The notes beneath the pieces are model-generated. The model was given only the letters and a program-made list of their open reading frames with translations. It did not search any database and was not told the origin of the DNA. From Strigops habroptila (Eukaryota; Chordata; Aves; Psittaciformes; Psittacidae), in contig NC_044284.2 of NCBI RefSeq assembly GCF_004027225.2, positions 44,006,420 to 44,070,419 of the forward strand: a stretch of DNA of 64,000 nt, given 5' to 3'. Positions 48,401 to 59,895 of the stretch are shown piece after piece. The stretch's first letter is position 1. Each line of letters starts with the position of its first letter. The translations under genes were made by a program, and so were the position numbers.

Positions 48401-51400
48401 GCTGATTTTTAAGAAACTTCTTTAGTCACAACATGGTGATTAAAGCTGAAATTCAGGTTGGAGAGCCATACTGTTTTTCAGATTACACTAATTACCTTTG
48501 CTTGGCCAAGTGAATGAGTTGTCTGCTGTGAACACGATCAGTATTTTACTGCTTTTCTTCTCTGTCCCTGCTCTGGAACACTTGTGGTCTTTCACATGTT
48601 TATTTCATGCAGATGAAGTGGAGCCTTGGGCATAGGGACTAAATAACTTTATCTGGTTTGTTATGGGATCCTGTTGCACGACAAAGAATTGAAATGAATT
48701 CCCCTAATCCAAGCCTAGTGCTTTAGTCCATGGATCAGGCTTTCCTTTCTTTGCTGTTTTTGTACAATTTAATTAAAACAAAGAGAGCAGCAGTTGCAAG
48801 ATCCCAGAGGAAGACTGTGAAGACTCCTTCAGTATAAGGGTTACTATGTGCATAGGAACAGCTTTCTGGAAAAGAGAAGCCATACTTAAATGGAGTTGTA
48901 CCCTTCCTTTTTCTAGAGGAAACACTGACCTTTGGCCTGTAGGCTACATGTGGTGTTGTAATCGCAGTGGTGGTTCTTCCTACTCTGTAAAGTGAGACCT
49001 ACATTTCAAGGTTTGCATGCCAGGTGCTGGGCCCTTTGCAGTTGCAAGGTGCTATATGCAAGCAGCGCGTGGCAAGGACAGAATGCTCTTGCAGATTTTG
49101 CCCATAGAAAAGGACAGATTTTTGCAGAAAATTTTTCCTTGATCTGGGAAGTCCTTGTTATCAAGTGACTTTTGAAGTTGCACCCCAGTGTGTGTTTCTG
49201 TTTTGAGTTAGGAGTTTTCATTAGTCAGTTTTTGAGCTGATCTTTTCATGTAGGTGAATTTTAAAGGAGATTAAAATTTACTTCGACTACAACAGCTGCT
49301 AGTCATTCCCTTCTTATGATTGTCATATTGTTCAGAAAAACTTTCTGCACCATGTTTTTAAATGATTGATGTATTTTATTGCCTAGCTAGGAGAAAATAA
49401 ACTCTTTGAAAAATCACATGTAGAAAAACCCCAAAAAACTAAAGCCAGAAACCAAAACCACACAGTGATGTTTTAAAATGTATGAATTATTCTTGCAAAA
49501 AAACCCCAGAAGGCCCCAGTCAGTGGTTATAAAATTCTGCAAATGGCTCTTGTTTTCTTTTTTGGAAGAATTTTTCTTCACACAGTGAAAAGCATTTATT
49601 GTAAACTTTGGTGGGAAGCTGTTAATACACTCCAGCCCCTTAAACGTGTTAGAACAATCGGTCTCTCATCAGAGGAGTACAAGTCCAAGTAAGCTGTGTA
49701 ATAGTACTCTGGGCATAACCTTACTGATGAAGTCATGATGAGTTGTTTCTTGCTGCTCAGTCTTCACAGAGGCTGAGAGCTGATGGTGTTGGTTAACAAC
49801 CTGACAGCCACAGCAGGTAGCAGTGCTATATATGCACTTAGATAGTTGGAGGAAGTGTTTCTTTTCTGGAGGTGCCATTCAGTTTTTATAGTATGGGAAA
49901 GAGGTCTAGAGCTGCAATGTATTTATGTGTGTTTGACAAATGAAGCAGAAAATGTTTTTCTGCAGCAGTAGTTTCCCATCATACCACTACCTATGCAGAT
50001 GTTTCTTGCCTGAGTGCATGAAGTAATGTATTTGTGTGTTCTTGTACTTGATTTAGTTCCTTTCCACTTTAGCCTGCCAGGATAATGCATAACCCTTATT
50101 TGAATATTATGCTGTAATTCACTGAAAATATTCTGCAGGATTCGTAAAGCAGAACAGCACAGCTTGAGTATAGTCTTAAGAGGGCTGAACATTGAGGTTC
50201 ATCCACAGCTTGGTCTTACTTGCTGAATATAATAAATAATATGCATGCAGAAAGGGTTCAGTTGGAAGGACTGTGTGGTTCTTTCTCTATAAATTGCCCA
50301 ATCCTAATGGAATGCCATAAGAACATGTTGTCAAAGGGGAGATGTTTGAGTGACTGGTGTTATCTGCTGTGTGAGTGATGGGAGTTTTTTTCCTCTCTTG
50401 GCTGCACATTATGGAGGAGTCCATCTTGGCACTTGTACAGCCTCTGCTGCCATTTATCTGAGCGCTTTAGAGATGGGGAAAGTGATTTCTATAATGTTAT
50501 GGAAAGGCTCTTTGAGCCCCAGTTCCAGACCCGTGCTTTCACCACTTGCCCACAATTCCTGCCTCATACTGGCACTAATCACAGCCCTTCATGAGAGGGA
50601 GAGATGAAAAAGGGGAGATAAAGGACCAAAGCAATGCAGTAATTCAGGTGGCAAATTGCCTTCGTGGATCTGGTCCTGAGTGGTATATCAGAGCAGAGGA
50701 ATGTACCTGGCTTGCTCTGTTCCTTTTCTGTGATAGGTGATTTCTTGGGGAGCTTCTTGAACTGCAGATGGCAGTATGTGATGCTGGTTTGTTTTGAAAA
50801 AGGAGGAAAGTATGTGCTCATCTTCCTTCCTTTTGGAGTATTTCTCCCTTTACCTGTTACGGCGGTTCCTTTTTTGACAAATGCACGAAGAAAAGGAAAG
50901 GGCAACATGAAAACCTAGCTCATGTGAGAATATTCAAGAGGGATCAAAATAATATCTGAGTGATTCCCCCTGTTCTTAAAGGATTGTATTGCATAGCAAG
51001 ATTTTAGCAAACCACAGGCATTTCTGCCACCCTGACATCGTGAAGGGAAGCTGCTTGTTTTTACACTCACAGGTTATACAGAAAGAACAAGCAAAGTGAT
51101 TCGGGTGTTTGGGTTTCCTTTTTGTGTCTGTAATGCAGAAACAGGCTAGGTTTAAACCCAATTTTCCAACTGTCATGCATCTCTGCAGAAGCTCTGCTAT
51201 GCAAAACACTATTCCTGCAAAAAATTAGTAACTGCACCATCAAGTTACCTGCTTAATCCCACTCCTGATCTTGTTTATTGTTCTTCAGTCGTGGCTAAGG
51301 TCTTTGTCAGGAATTCATTTGTAGCTTTCACATGGCCAATCATGTATTTCCACTTCTACTGCTGAACATGTATAATAATCTGTATAACAGTTTCAGCTGT

Positions 51401-54222
51401 GTATTTGGAGTGAAGAGCACTCTGCAAGTAGGCATCTCCTTAGGGATTTGCATTCTTTTTCTCTAAATCCTAAAGTTGGTCAAACAGTGCAAATGATATA
51501 CCTTCCTCTGGTTTGTCAGGGTGCGAAGGGCTTGGTGGCACTTTATGACTACCAGCTCCTTCCAGCCTCAGCAGAGCTGCTGCTATAGGATTATTAGCAT
51601 AGGTCAGTTTATAGCTCTTCCCTGTGTCTTGGCTTTATGTTACTTTTGGTGAATAAGACTCCTTTAGCATTTTGCAGATCAACTTAAATCAACCACTTGT
51701 CACTGTAAGAGCTTCTTGTAATTAAAAAATTCCTTTTGACAGCAACAGGATTTTTTTCTTGGGTGTTTTTTTTTTGTTTGTTTGTTTTTGTTTTGGAGTT
51801 GGTCATTATTTGGTTTTTGAGCTTCAGCAGTTGATGACAGACAAAGAAAGATTACGATATGTGTCAGTGCTAAGGGATGTTTTTGCCACGAGTGGCAAAG
51901 AGCAGACAAATGAGTATGTAATTTGATGACTTGGTTGGTATGTTAATTAAGGACAACAGTGACAAGCCCTGATTCTACAAGGTTTGTTCTTACTGTTATT
52001 TTTGTGTCTGTTACTGTACCTTTTTTATGAAACCCTACAGAGATACTGAAGCATTACACTGGAAAAGAGGAGCAGCTTTCTTCCTTACTTTGTAAGAATG
52101 CCTAAACTGGATCAAATTGAAGGTTGCTCTAGCTTCATCCAGCTGTTCCAGCCGTCAGAAGTGGATGCCCAGGGGAAAGAGCAAATATGGAAGGATTCTT
52201 TCAGAGGAGTATTCTTTCAACCTCCAGTAATTTACATCTCAGATGTCCTAAACCAGAAAGGTTGTCTTTGTATTTTGTAAGCTTCCATAAAATCCTGTTC
52301 TGTCAATACACTTCCTCTGTGAGCTTGTATAACTCTCAGTATCCGTAGCGTCTCATGGCCAGAAATGTCAGGGCTTTGCTGTATGTGTGGAGAACATCTC
52401 TTTAACTTGTTTTTATTCACACACTTGCTAGCTTTGTTTGGTGACTTACAGTTCTTTTATTGAATGTTGTGCAAACAGATTATTCCCTATTCACTTGTTC
52501 CACAGTACTTACCATTTTGTTATATCCATTCTTAGTCATCTTCTTGGCCTATGTCATCAGTTCTTACAATGAAGCTGTTCTGCACTTGTGATCGTACTCA
52601 TCTTCTCTTTGTTTTTTGTGACTTAAGAAGTAAAGTTACACTGTGAACTTGAGATGTGGGGTCACGGTAGGTATAGACAACAATATAGTGTTATTCCCTG
52701 TGTTCTGTTTAGTTTCCTTTCTAGGTTTCTTACATTCCGTTTGGTTTTGGATGATAGTCATGAAAAACCTTTATCATCTAAGATTGTGTTCCTGAGTCCA
52801 ATGGTCAGCTCCAAGCCCCTTGCTATGTCAGTACAGTTAGGATTGTTTTTTTCTCATGTGTATCATTTTTCCCTTTTTTTCTAAGAAGAAATTTATCTGT
52901 CATTCTAAAGCTTGGGCTCATTAGGTTCTACAATCCTTCATGGTCTGCCTGCATTCCTTACTACTGAGTAATATCACATCAGCACCAAATTTTCTGTCAC
53001 TATCACGTTGTCTGTGTGTCATTTTGACTTGGTTGAACAGCAACTGTTTAGCACAGAGCCCTCATCTGAAACCAACATTTGTTCCCACCCTCTGGTTCTT
53101 GTCTGCTAGGCACTTGTCATTGATTGAAGGGTCTTCCCTGTCCCTCCACTGTAGTGGCTTAGTTTCTTTGTGCTAGTTAAATCCCATTGGGAAGTCTAAA
53201 TGTCCTGCATTGATTGACTCTTCCTTAATCACTTGCTTGTTGTTGCCTTTGGAGAACTTCAGTAGCTTTTTGAGCAGGACTTCCTTTTACAAGTGTTAGT
53301 TCTTCCCCAGTGCGTATTGTTTATCATTGTGCCCCTTAATTATGTTCTCGTAGTTTTGACGTAGTACAGAGCTGAGGCTTACTGGTCAGAACCTTTTAAA
53401 ATAAGTTTTCTCTCTGTTTCCTCAGTATTTTACAGTTCTGTAGTGCCTGTCGTGTAGCTGTCAGGTAACATTTGCTGGTGTGAAGGAATATAGATCAGAG
53501 CGTTCCCGAGAATTAAACAGTCCATGTGGTATGCTGCATTATCTCTGTCTGCTCACTGGTGCTCAGAGATTTGCAGTAGGCTGTGAAACTTCTATCTCTA
53601 AATTCCAGTTTCATTCAGGAGTAAAGTGACTCAGTATTTATTAATTCATAGCATGCTTGGTGGCTCATAAAAAATGAATAGGTGAATTGGAGTCCTGTTA
53701 TAGTGGGGATGGCTATTTACCTTTTTTGCCTTTGTTAATCTCCAAGAGGCCATTACTGGCCTTGATCTCAACTTTGAATTTCTTCTTTTCCCTTAGTAGT
53801 AGTTCCATAGATGAGAATGGGGCAGCATAAGGAAAGCTTTTACCCGTTACACTTGTGTCATCTATCGGTTGTAGAGAAAGGCTGTAGTCTCCACTGTCTT
53901 ACACAAATCTTAGGCTTGATTAAAAATCTCGCTCTCAGAGGAGGCAGCAGTTTCTGGAACTGAAGCATAAATGCACTAGTAGTGCAGTATGTTATTCTCA
54001 ATTGTTTTCTTCTTTTCAGATAACCAAATTAGGTTTGTAAAGGCAGCGTTGTGGTACTATGGCTATGACAGGCCAGAACTCTATCGGCTCCCCTCCGATG
54101 GCTCAGCGGGTAGTCGGGAGCTGCTGCTGGCATTTTCCTGGCTGCTGCACAGAATAAGCCTCTTGGAACAGCTTTTGGCTCGGAACAGAGTAAAGACTGG
54201 AGATGAAACCTCTGTGTGCACG
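45295..54222 (+). CDS. TEDC1: TEDC1, tubulin epsilon and delta complex protein 1 (5' part; gene runs off the window)
   Basis: CDS so far = join(45295-45474, 46473-46551, 54020-54222), 462 nt, 154 codons, all GT-AG. Residues 54-60 (ARFDRPQA) and the next exon (SLDFWRLLYALLKQI) match human TEDC1 (C14orf80) around its AKFDRPEA region. Residues 113-154 (DGSAGSRELLLAFSWLL and on to GDETSVCT) match its GSQGSRELLLALSWLL and GDEMTVC stretch. TEDC1 works with TEDC2 and delta/epsilon-tubulin at the centriole, where the complex stabilises triplet microtubules. The start at 45295 (MRRRQ) corresponds to the human MGRRRQ start; the same frame has an upstream ATG at 44926, but the extra stretch is GC-rich and unlike the family. 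The polyglutamine tract after the start is odd. Remaining exons, more than half of a protein of roughly 390 aa, are missing; a candidate fourth exon is listed. Confidence 0.9.
45298..45366 (+). repeat. TEDC1: CGG/CAG trinucleotide tract (polyglutamine)
   Basis: The order is (CGG)3 (CAG)7 CGG (CAG)10 (CGG)2. It codes for glutamine runs of 7 and 10 split by one arginine at the very N terminus of TEDC1. The other frames of the tract give polyalanine and polyserine. The single CGG interruption should stabilise the tract. Confidence 0.97.
45475..46472 (+). other. TEDC1: TEDC1 intron 1 (998 bp)
   Basis: GTGAGC donor to CTCTTTTGCAG acceptor, phase 0. Base composition falls sharply from GC-rich to AT-rich at about 45.75-45.95 kb within this intron. 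Confidence 0.85.
45521..45533 (+). promoter_or_regulatory. TEDC1: RFX X-box-like motif at the start of TEDC1 intron 1
   Basis: GTTGCCTAGCGAC matches the X-box GTTGCC-TA-GCAAC with one mismatch. It lies 46 bp past the exon 1 donor, inside the promoter CpG island. RFX factors drive many ciliary and centriolar genes, which suits TEDC1; regulation is inferred. Confidence 0.5.
46473..46551 (+). CDS. TEDC1: TEDC1 coding exon 2
   Basis: 79 nt encoding SLDFWRLLYALLKQIHGRKW then TESDAI and one base. Acceptor TTTTGCAG, donor GTAACC, ending in phase 1. It aligns with the human stretch after FDRPEA. Confidence 0.85.
46955..47164 (+). repeat. 174-bp duplicated segment, copy 2, with 18-bp flanking direct repeats
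   Basis: The copy runs 46970-47145 and is flanked by CTGTGAATTATAGCATAT (46955-46972) and CTGTGAATTACAGCATAT (47147-47164), which differ at one base. Such flanks look like a target-site duplication, so this copy appears to have been inserted, perhaps from the upstream copy at 44614-44787. The first flank slightly overlaps the matching segment. Confidence 0.8.
47180..47642 (+). mobile_element. CR1 LINE fragment (3' end)
   Basis: Plus-strand sequence is recognisable as the avian CR1 3' end: GAGGGCCATGAAGATGCTC, TATGAAGACAGGCTGAGAGA, AGGAAGAAATTCTTTACTGT, TTGCCCAGAGAAGCTGTGG and CAACCTGGTCTAGTGG. It ends in AACTATTCTACGAT, one decayed copy of the ATTCTATG octamer. It is 5'-truncated and not coding. 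Confidence 0.95.
54020..54222 (+). CDS. TEDC1: TEDC1 coding exon 3
   Basis: 203 nt encoding residues 87-154 (DNQIRFVKAALWYYGYDRPE and on to GDETSVCT). It is the best-conserved exon present: GSAGSRELLLAFSWLL is the family signature. Acceptor TCTTTTCAG, donor GTGAGC, ending in phase 0. Confidence 0.92.
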
Positions 54223-54328
54223 GTGAGCATGTTCATGTCTTTCTGTCTCATCTGTCCATAAGTAATGTTCGGTGACAGCAGCCATGTTATCATTAGTGTG
54301 TAATGTGTGGTGACTTTGTACCTTTACA

Positions 54329-54360
54329 AATAAATGCTTTACTCCAGCTTAAAAAAAAAA
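54329..54360 (+). terminator. TEDC1: Possible intronic poly(A) site after TEDC1 exon 3
   Basis: If the exon 3 donor is not used, the frame adds VSMFMSFCLICP and stops at 54259-54261. AATAAA follows at 54329-54334 and a run of ten A at 54351. This could yield a 166-residue short form. The A-run also means that oligo-dT priming could mimic a 3' end here. Confidence 0.35.
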
Positions 54361-55431
54361 CTTAAAAGGGGCCAGTATCTGGAACCTGTTTTCTTTCCCT
54401 TCTCTAAACTCTGCAGGTGATGTGTCTTCCTTCTCTTTCTCAAACTCCCACCCCTATTGGAACTCCCTGATTTTTATTTCCTGTATAGGTGAGACCAGTG
54501 TGGAGAAGTGCAAATAAGTGAATGTCTTCCTTCTCTGTGCTTTCAAGTTTTGTGCTTCCAGGCTGTAGCATGAGTGGTTCTACAGTCCCTAGATGGTAGG
54601 CTGCCTGGTTTTCTAGAATCTTTTTAGAGGACAGCAAAGCAGGAAAGGGAGAGTTTGGAACACTGTGATGTAGATAGAGTATCTTCAGAAGGAAAACACT
54701 TGTTCAAATAGAAAACAATTTGAAAGGGATGAGTCACCTTTATAGCAACGTTAACAACAGTATTTTGGGAAAATGGACCACTCTTGCTACAGTACAATTG
54801 ACTGCTGCACGGAAGAGGGAGCAGAACACAAGAGCCTGTGCTTGGTGCACTGGGTGTGAGTTCTGGTGCCCTCTGGTGATGTGAACGGCACTTTCAGGCT
54901 TTAGGAAAAACATGTCTGGAGAACTTTTACTTTAAACTTCTGTTAACCTTTTTCTTGTTTTTCTTGTATTGTAGCAGTTTGTTTTGTGTGTCCTTAATTT
55001 CTATTACAAAAGAGTGATGAGTGAAGCGTAGCGGCGACATGAGTTCAGGAAATGGGGCAGCGCCTATGTTATTTTCTCTGAAGGTCTTAAGTTTTGCATT
55101 TCCAAAAAGAGATGAAAGAACTATGGTAACACAATGTTATCTGTTATGACCATGCAGAGGCACACTGAGAAGTTTATTGCTGTGCCTTTCACCACAATTC
55201 TAACCTGCTCTACCTGTATTTGTCAAAAAGCATGGAATACAGAGTTCATGTTTTTATCCAATAACTGTCTGAAACAGTGTTTGGAAAGGTTTACGGGTCT
55301 GGAAAATTTTTTCAATAGGTGACACAAAAATAGTATAGACTGGGAGTTGCAATTAGCATATATATGTAAAGCTCATTGTATTAATGTCAACATTTCTTGT
55401 ATGGTGTTCATCTTGCACATTTTCATGCTCC

Positions 55432-55461
55432 AATAAAATTAGATACACATGAAAAAAAAAA
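55432..55461 (+). terminator. AATAAA followed by an A-run
   Basis: AATAAA at 55432-55437, then ten A from 55452. This is either another intronic poly(A) site or a trace of a retroposed 3' end. Upstream sequence is unrecognised. Confidence 0.25.
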
Positions 55462-57264
55462 GATAGTTACAGCAGGATCTAATAAGCCCAAGCTTTAGAA
55501 TAACAGCTAAAATTTTTTTTTAGAAAAAAAGTAGTTACAGTGTGACTAGTATGTTTTGTGATTCTACATCACAACGGTAAAACAAACAGAATTTTGAGGG
55601 AGAATCTTTTATTAAATCAACTAGGCATTATAAAACTAATACATTCAACTGGTAAGACCCAACCAAATTAAGATCTAAGAATGCACAGTTAAGGACATAA
55701 GGAGGTAATGGTGGGTGCAAAGGAGAAGATAGGTGGGTCAGCTCATTTTGGTAAGTTGGTTCCTTGTAAACCACTCATGAAGTGGTTTACCTGTTGTTTG
55801 TTGCATAAAAGTGTGATAGTTTTGTAGTTGTTATTTCGTAGCTATTTAATTGGAAACCTTCATGTGGCAAAGTCTACTCATCAGACTGTTCAACAATATA
55901 GTCCCTAAAACCATAGTGAGAAAGGAAGAAGGTGAAGTTGTCAATTTGATGCTTGGCATTTTGTGAGTTAAAATACAACTTGAACAATTGAAGTACTGGA
56001 ATTTTGACTCTGGGAATGTTAAATACCAGGCATTTGTGATACTTAAACTGAAGTGTTGGAAAACATGTAACAAATTGTAAAGGCATTGCTAAATATGCCA
56101 GAGATGTAGTGTCTTGTAACGCTGTTGTAACTCTTCTGTTTGAGTAAACTGAAGGAAAAAGGTAAAACAAGAAAAACATCTGGAGACACATCTGTCTCAA
56201 GAAGAAAAGGAAATGCTCTTTTAAACAACTGAAATTCTCATTGGAGAAAGAGCTTTAGAAATCTTCCACCACAACTAGTCTTTTTTTTAAGTGATTATAA
56301 ACAATTGAAAGCATTTTCCTGAAATGAAAATACTGTAAAACAAAAATCCATGGAATAGTATTTGGTTCTGTGCATTGCTGAGATCTCTGCCAAAATCAGC
56401 AAATCATGAAAGCCAGTACTTACTGGCAAAGCACATCTCTTGGTCTACTAGTGAGAAAAATGTGAAGAAAATCCTCACCTTTTGTCTTCATCTAAAAGAA
56501 TGGAGTGTTAAGAACTATAGTCATAGCTGTAGTTCAAACTGATATTCATGTGGTTTACTTTTAAAATTTCATCTGAAATCCACAAAAGCTGACAGGGTCT
56601 GTTGTATGAATGAGAGAGAATGCAGCTAACCCCTAAATTAAGGGTGCAGTCATGTTCTGACTATTCTTTCAGCCTAAGTTTGAAACAAAGCCTCTATAGC
56701 CTGCTAAATTGCTGATAGTGTGCCAAACACCCAACATATCAAGGGCCCATTAAATTAATTCCTTTAATTTCATTTCAGATTACTACTTTGGCCTTTTTTT
56801 TTCTTTGCTGTTCCTTAGCAACGCAGTTTTCTTCCCCTGCAAATTGAACACTTCCATGAGCTCTAAAGGGTCTCAGGCTGGTTATTTATAGAGGGACAAG
56901 AGTATTCATGACACATGATGGACATGGAGCTCAGCTGCTGTATGGAATTCATAATCTTGAGATCCTGAGCTGGGGAAGGCTTCCACAAACTTACTTTTAC
57001 ATGCACTTACATCTGCAGAATCAAATTTAAGTGATTCCTAAAATTATAAACTAGACAGTGGTGAAAGCCTGATGAAAGGGTTAAGATGGTAGGAGGTAGT
57101 GCTTAATGTAGCTAATGTAATTAAAAAATAATAGTCTTGAGGTAGTTGTTGGTAAGGACAGGTATGGTTAGTTGCCTAGGATGATTATATGGGTTGAACG
57201 CTCCTGTATATTAGGTAAGAAAATCCTTCAGGGCATCTTGTCTCATGGGGCTCATTTTTTTCAG

Positions 57265-57323
57265 AAGGGCAATGCTGCAGTACCTCCTGAGCCAGTACTG
57301 CGGGCCTGCTGCAGGGCTGCCCA
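57265..57323 (+). CDS. TEDC1: Candidate TEDC1 exon 4
   Basis: 59 nt between a strong acceptor (CATTTTTTTCAG ending at 57264) and a strong donor (CCA|GTGAGC at 57324), in a GC-rich island inside an AT-rich intron. Read in phase 0, which exon 3 demands, it gives KGNAAVPPEPVLRACCRAA with no stop. The Pro-rich start is loosely like the human segment after VCQ (CEALASPGPPAP), but that similarity is weak. It may be a chance pair of splice sites. Confidence 0.3.
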
Positions 57324-59867
57324 GTGAGCAGGATTCAGGGAGCTGCTGCCCTCTCCAGTCTTCCATTCATGGCACTCTTCCAGTGTATGAGGTTTACAAA
57401 CTGAGGGGGGAGGCAGTTTAAAGGACAGACTGGAACCTGTGTTGATGTGCAGGAGGAACAGGAGAGGGAGGAGGGGATTGATAGTATGTGTCAAACTCTC
57501 ACAGCTGGCTGCTATAGTGTAAATCTGTTCTCTGAATTTATTGTGCTGATGTGTCAGCAGGTTGATGACTCCAGAAGCAGTAAGTGGGAGTTCAAAACTT
57601 GCATTGGTCGACTCTTTAAAAAAAAGTAATCACTAATTCTGTTAAATCTATAAAGGCTTAAGTACAGTCTGAATTGGAGGTTCACATCGATTTACTGAAG
57701 TGTCTGCTTGGGAATTCTCACCTGTTGTTATTGCTTTAAAGCACTGGGTGATTAAGTGATGGCTGTTGTCTTCAAATGCTTTTTACACTGCTTGTGGATT
57801 TCCGTCTCAAATGCGCACTGCCATGTTGGCAGTCTCAACATCTTTTGTTGCTTTGGTGATCATGTACAGGCAGATTATTCTTGAGTGCTGTTCATTGATT
57901 CCTATTTACACATGAAAATCCTGGAGTTCAAAACACATCTGAAAACCTGTAGGTGAAATGCTGTCATTTGCTGGACCTGTAAGGCAGACCTGAGGAGTTC
58001 TTATATTCTCTCTCTCTGAGAAGCAGATAATTGTTTGATATAAACTTGTCTTTTTAGCACATTCAGTATTTGACTACATTTTTATTCCCCCTCTCTTAAA
58101 TTTTAGTGAGATCATCACAGCTTTCTCCAAATCTATGATGGCTTGTGCAGATAATAGCAGTACTCTGTAAGCATGTATTCTTTCTGTTTCCAGGGAGGAA
58201 AACTGCCTGTACTGGTATTATCTCTACAGCTGAAATTAATCTCTGTATGCTCCATAATTTAATTATGTGTGGAGGCTGTTGAGTATTTTTAGGTGGGGGT
58301 AGTGGTGTTATATCCCTTATTATCAGCAGGATATGTTGTACAAACACTGGTTCTTGGTTCCACTAATTCCATCTGTTCTGCTGCTTGACCTCTAAGTGAA
58401 ATTGGATGCCCCTCCCCTTTTTGTGAATTTATAGTAATCAACAAATAGGGCTATTATGGCTATTATAGTTGGAATTCATGCGTGTCTGTCTAGCATGCCA
58501 AAGTGAACTCAGTTTAATTACTTCTGGTGGGGAAAAATGAAACTCAGCATGCCTCCTGACTCTTAGGTCTGCAATTTGATTAATCATTTGTTTGTCACTA
58601 CCTACTTTGGCTCAATGGCTAGTTCCAGTATAGTGTAATGCTTCTGCTTGGTCTAACCTTGTTGTTAAAATGCCTTTTTCTTATAGAAATCTTGACTGTC
58701 ACTGCTGTTCCATAAACCATGTTATTAAAGAAAAATGTTAATGTAGCAGCCAAGCTTGATGTTCCCCTCAGCAGAAAACTGGGAAACCTTTCACACTAGT
58801 GTCAGTAAATACAATTTTTCTGTTTGTTTTCTGTTGTTGGTGGGTTTTTTTTTCTCCACCTATCCCAGTGGGGGCGGAGGAAGGAATTTTATTAACCTAT
58901 TGATTCTGATGCAGAAGCGTAATTGCTTTGCAGATCTTTATGGGCTGTATTAGACTGTCAGCTTTCATTTTTTGAGTTCCCTCCCTTCTTCCCTGTGCTT
59001 ACACTTCTCTTTGTCCTCCTGTCTTCCTAGTACCTCTCACCATTTATCTTTTTGCCCCCTTTTTTGACACTATTGTTGCTGTATTGAGTAGGTGCTAAGG
59101 TATACTTTTAGTAAAGCTGTCCCCAAAACAAGGGGCACAGGATGTGTAAAGTTTCTCCTGCAGAATTTCCTCCACCTCATTTTTGCCAGTGAGCAGTGCT
59201 GCTTTGCCCACGCAGACTGAGGTGCTTGGTGTGTGCTGAACTCCTCTCCATGCCACCTCTGCTGGGGTAGCACCAGGGTTGAACCTCTGCAGCTCACTGG
59301 GCTCCTGTGTGGCTGTTAGGTCTGTTGCAGCACTCTCATTGCATTTCTGCCCATCCTGTAAAGGCTTCTACCAGAAACTAAGGCATAAAAATGCTTGACT
59401 TTTACTTTTCTGCTCTTTGTACTTTTAAAAATCACTTCCTGAATAGGTAACTGTTGAACCCTGAAGTGTTAATTTTTGTCTTTATTTACTGATACTGCTT
59501 GTAGACCTAAACATATTTTGTGGTCAGAGATTATTAAATTAGAAACATGTTTTTGCCATAGAAGAGCTGGAGCACAATTCAGTTTGGACTCTTGAAATGC
59601 ACTTTTTTTGGTGTTAAAGCACAACTTACAGGTGATAGCTGAAATTGTCTCCCTGTTGTACTGTAATGCATAGGTACATGCTATTCCTTCTGACCTTTTG
59701 TGGGTTTCTTTTCTTTTTAATTCCATGCTTCGGACTTGTCATGGAACCTTTCCCAGTAAAAAACAATCTCCTGTGGTGCACTGGAAAATGTGTGGTTAAC
59801 AACATTTAGTTTTGCCTGACACAGTAAATACACTTTCAAGAGTGTTTTTTGTGCCCTTCCCTCGTCC

Positions 59868-59895
59868 ACCCCCCCCAACACCTTCCCCCCCCCCC
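59868..59895. repeat. Cytosine-rich simple sequence
   Basis: Two C-runs of about 8 and 11 separated by AACACCTTC. Simple sequence, likely length-variable. Confidence 0.85.

Larger units (their letters stand above)
46552..54019 (+). other. TEDC1: TEDC1 intron 2 (7,468 bp)
   Basis: AT-rich intron from GTAACC to TCTTTTCAG. It holds copy 2 of the 174-bp segment with its flanking repeats, then a CR1 fragment, and otherwise long stretches where I see nothing. The open frames around 50.4-50.9 and 52.9-53.2 kb do not look like known proteins. Confidence 0.8.

Noticed and set aside
50579-50918. Overlapping frames of 84 and 109 codons in TEDC1 intron 2
   Set aside because: No recognisable domain, no suitable splice sites, and similar frames occur by chance at this AT content.
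52430-53650. Possible decayed repeat in TEDC1 intron 2
   Set aside because: The style of the sequence suggests an old antisense element, but I could not match it to any family, so no feature is called.
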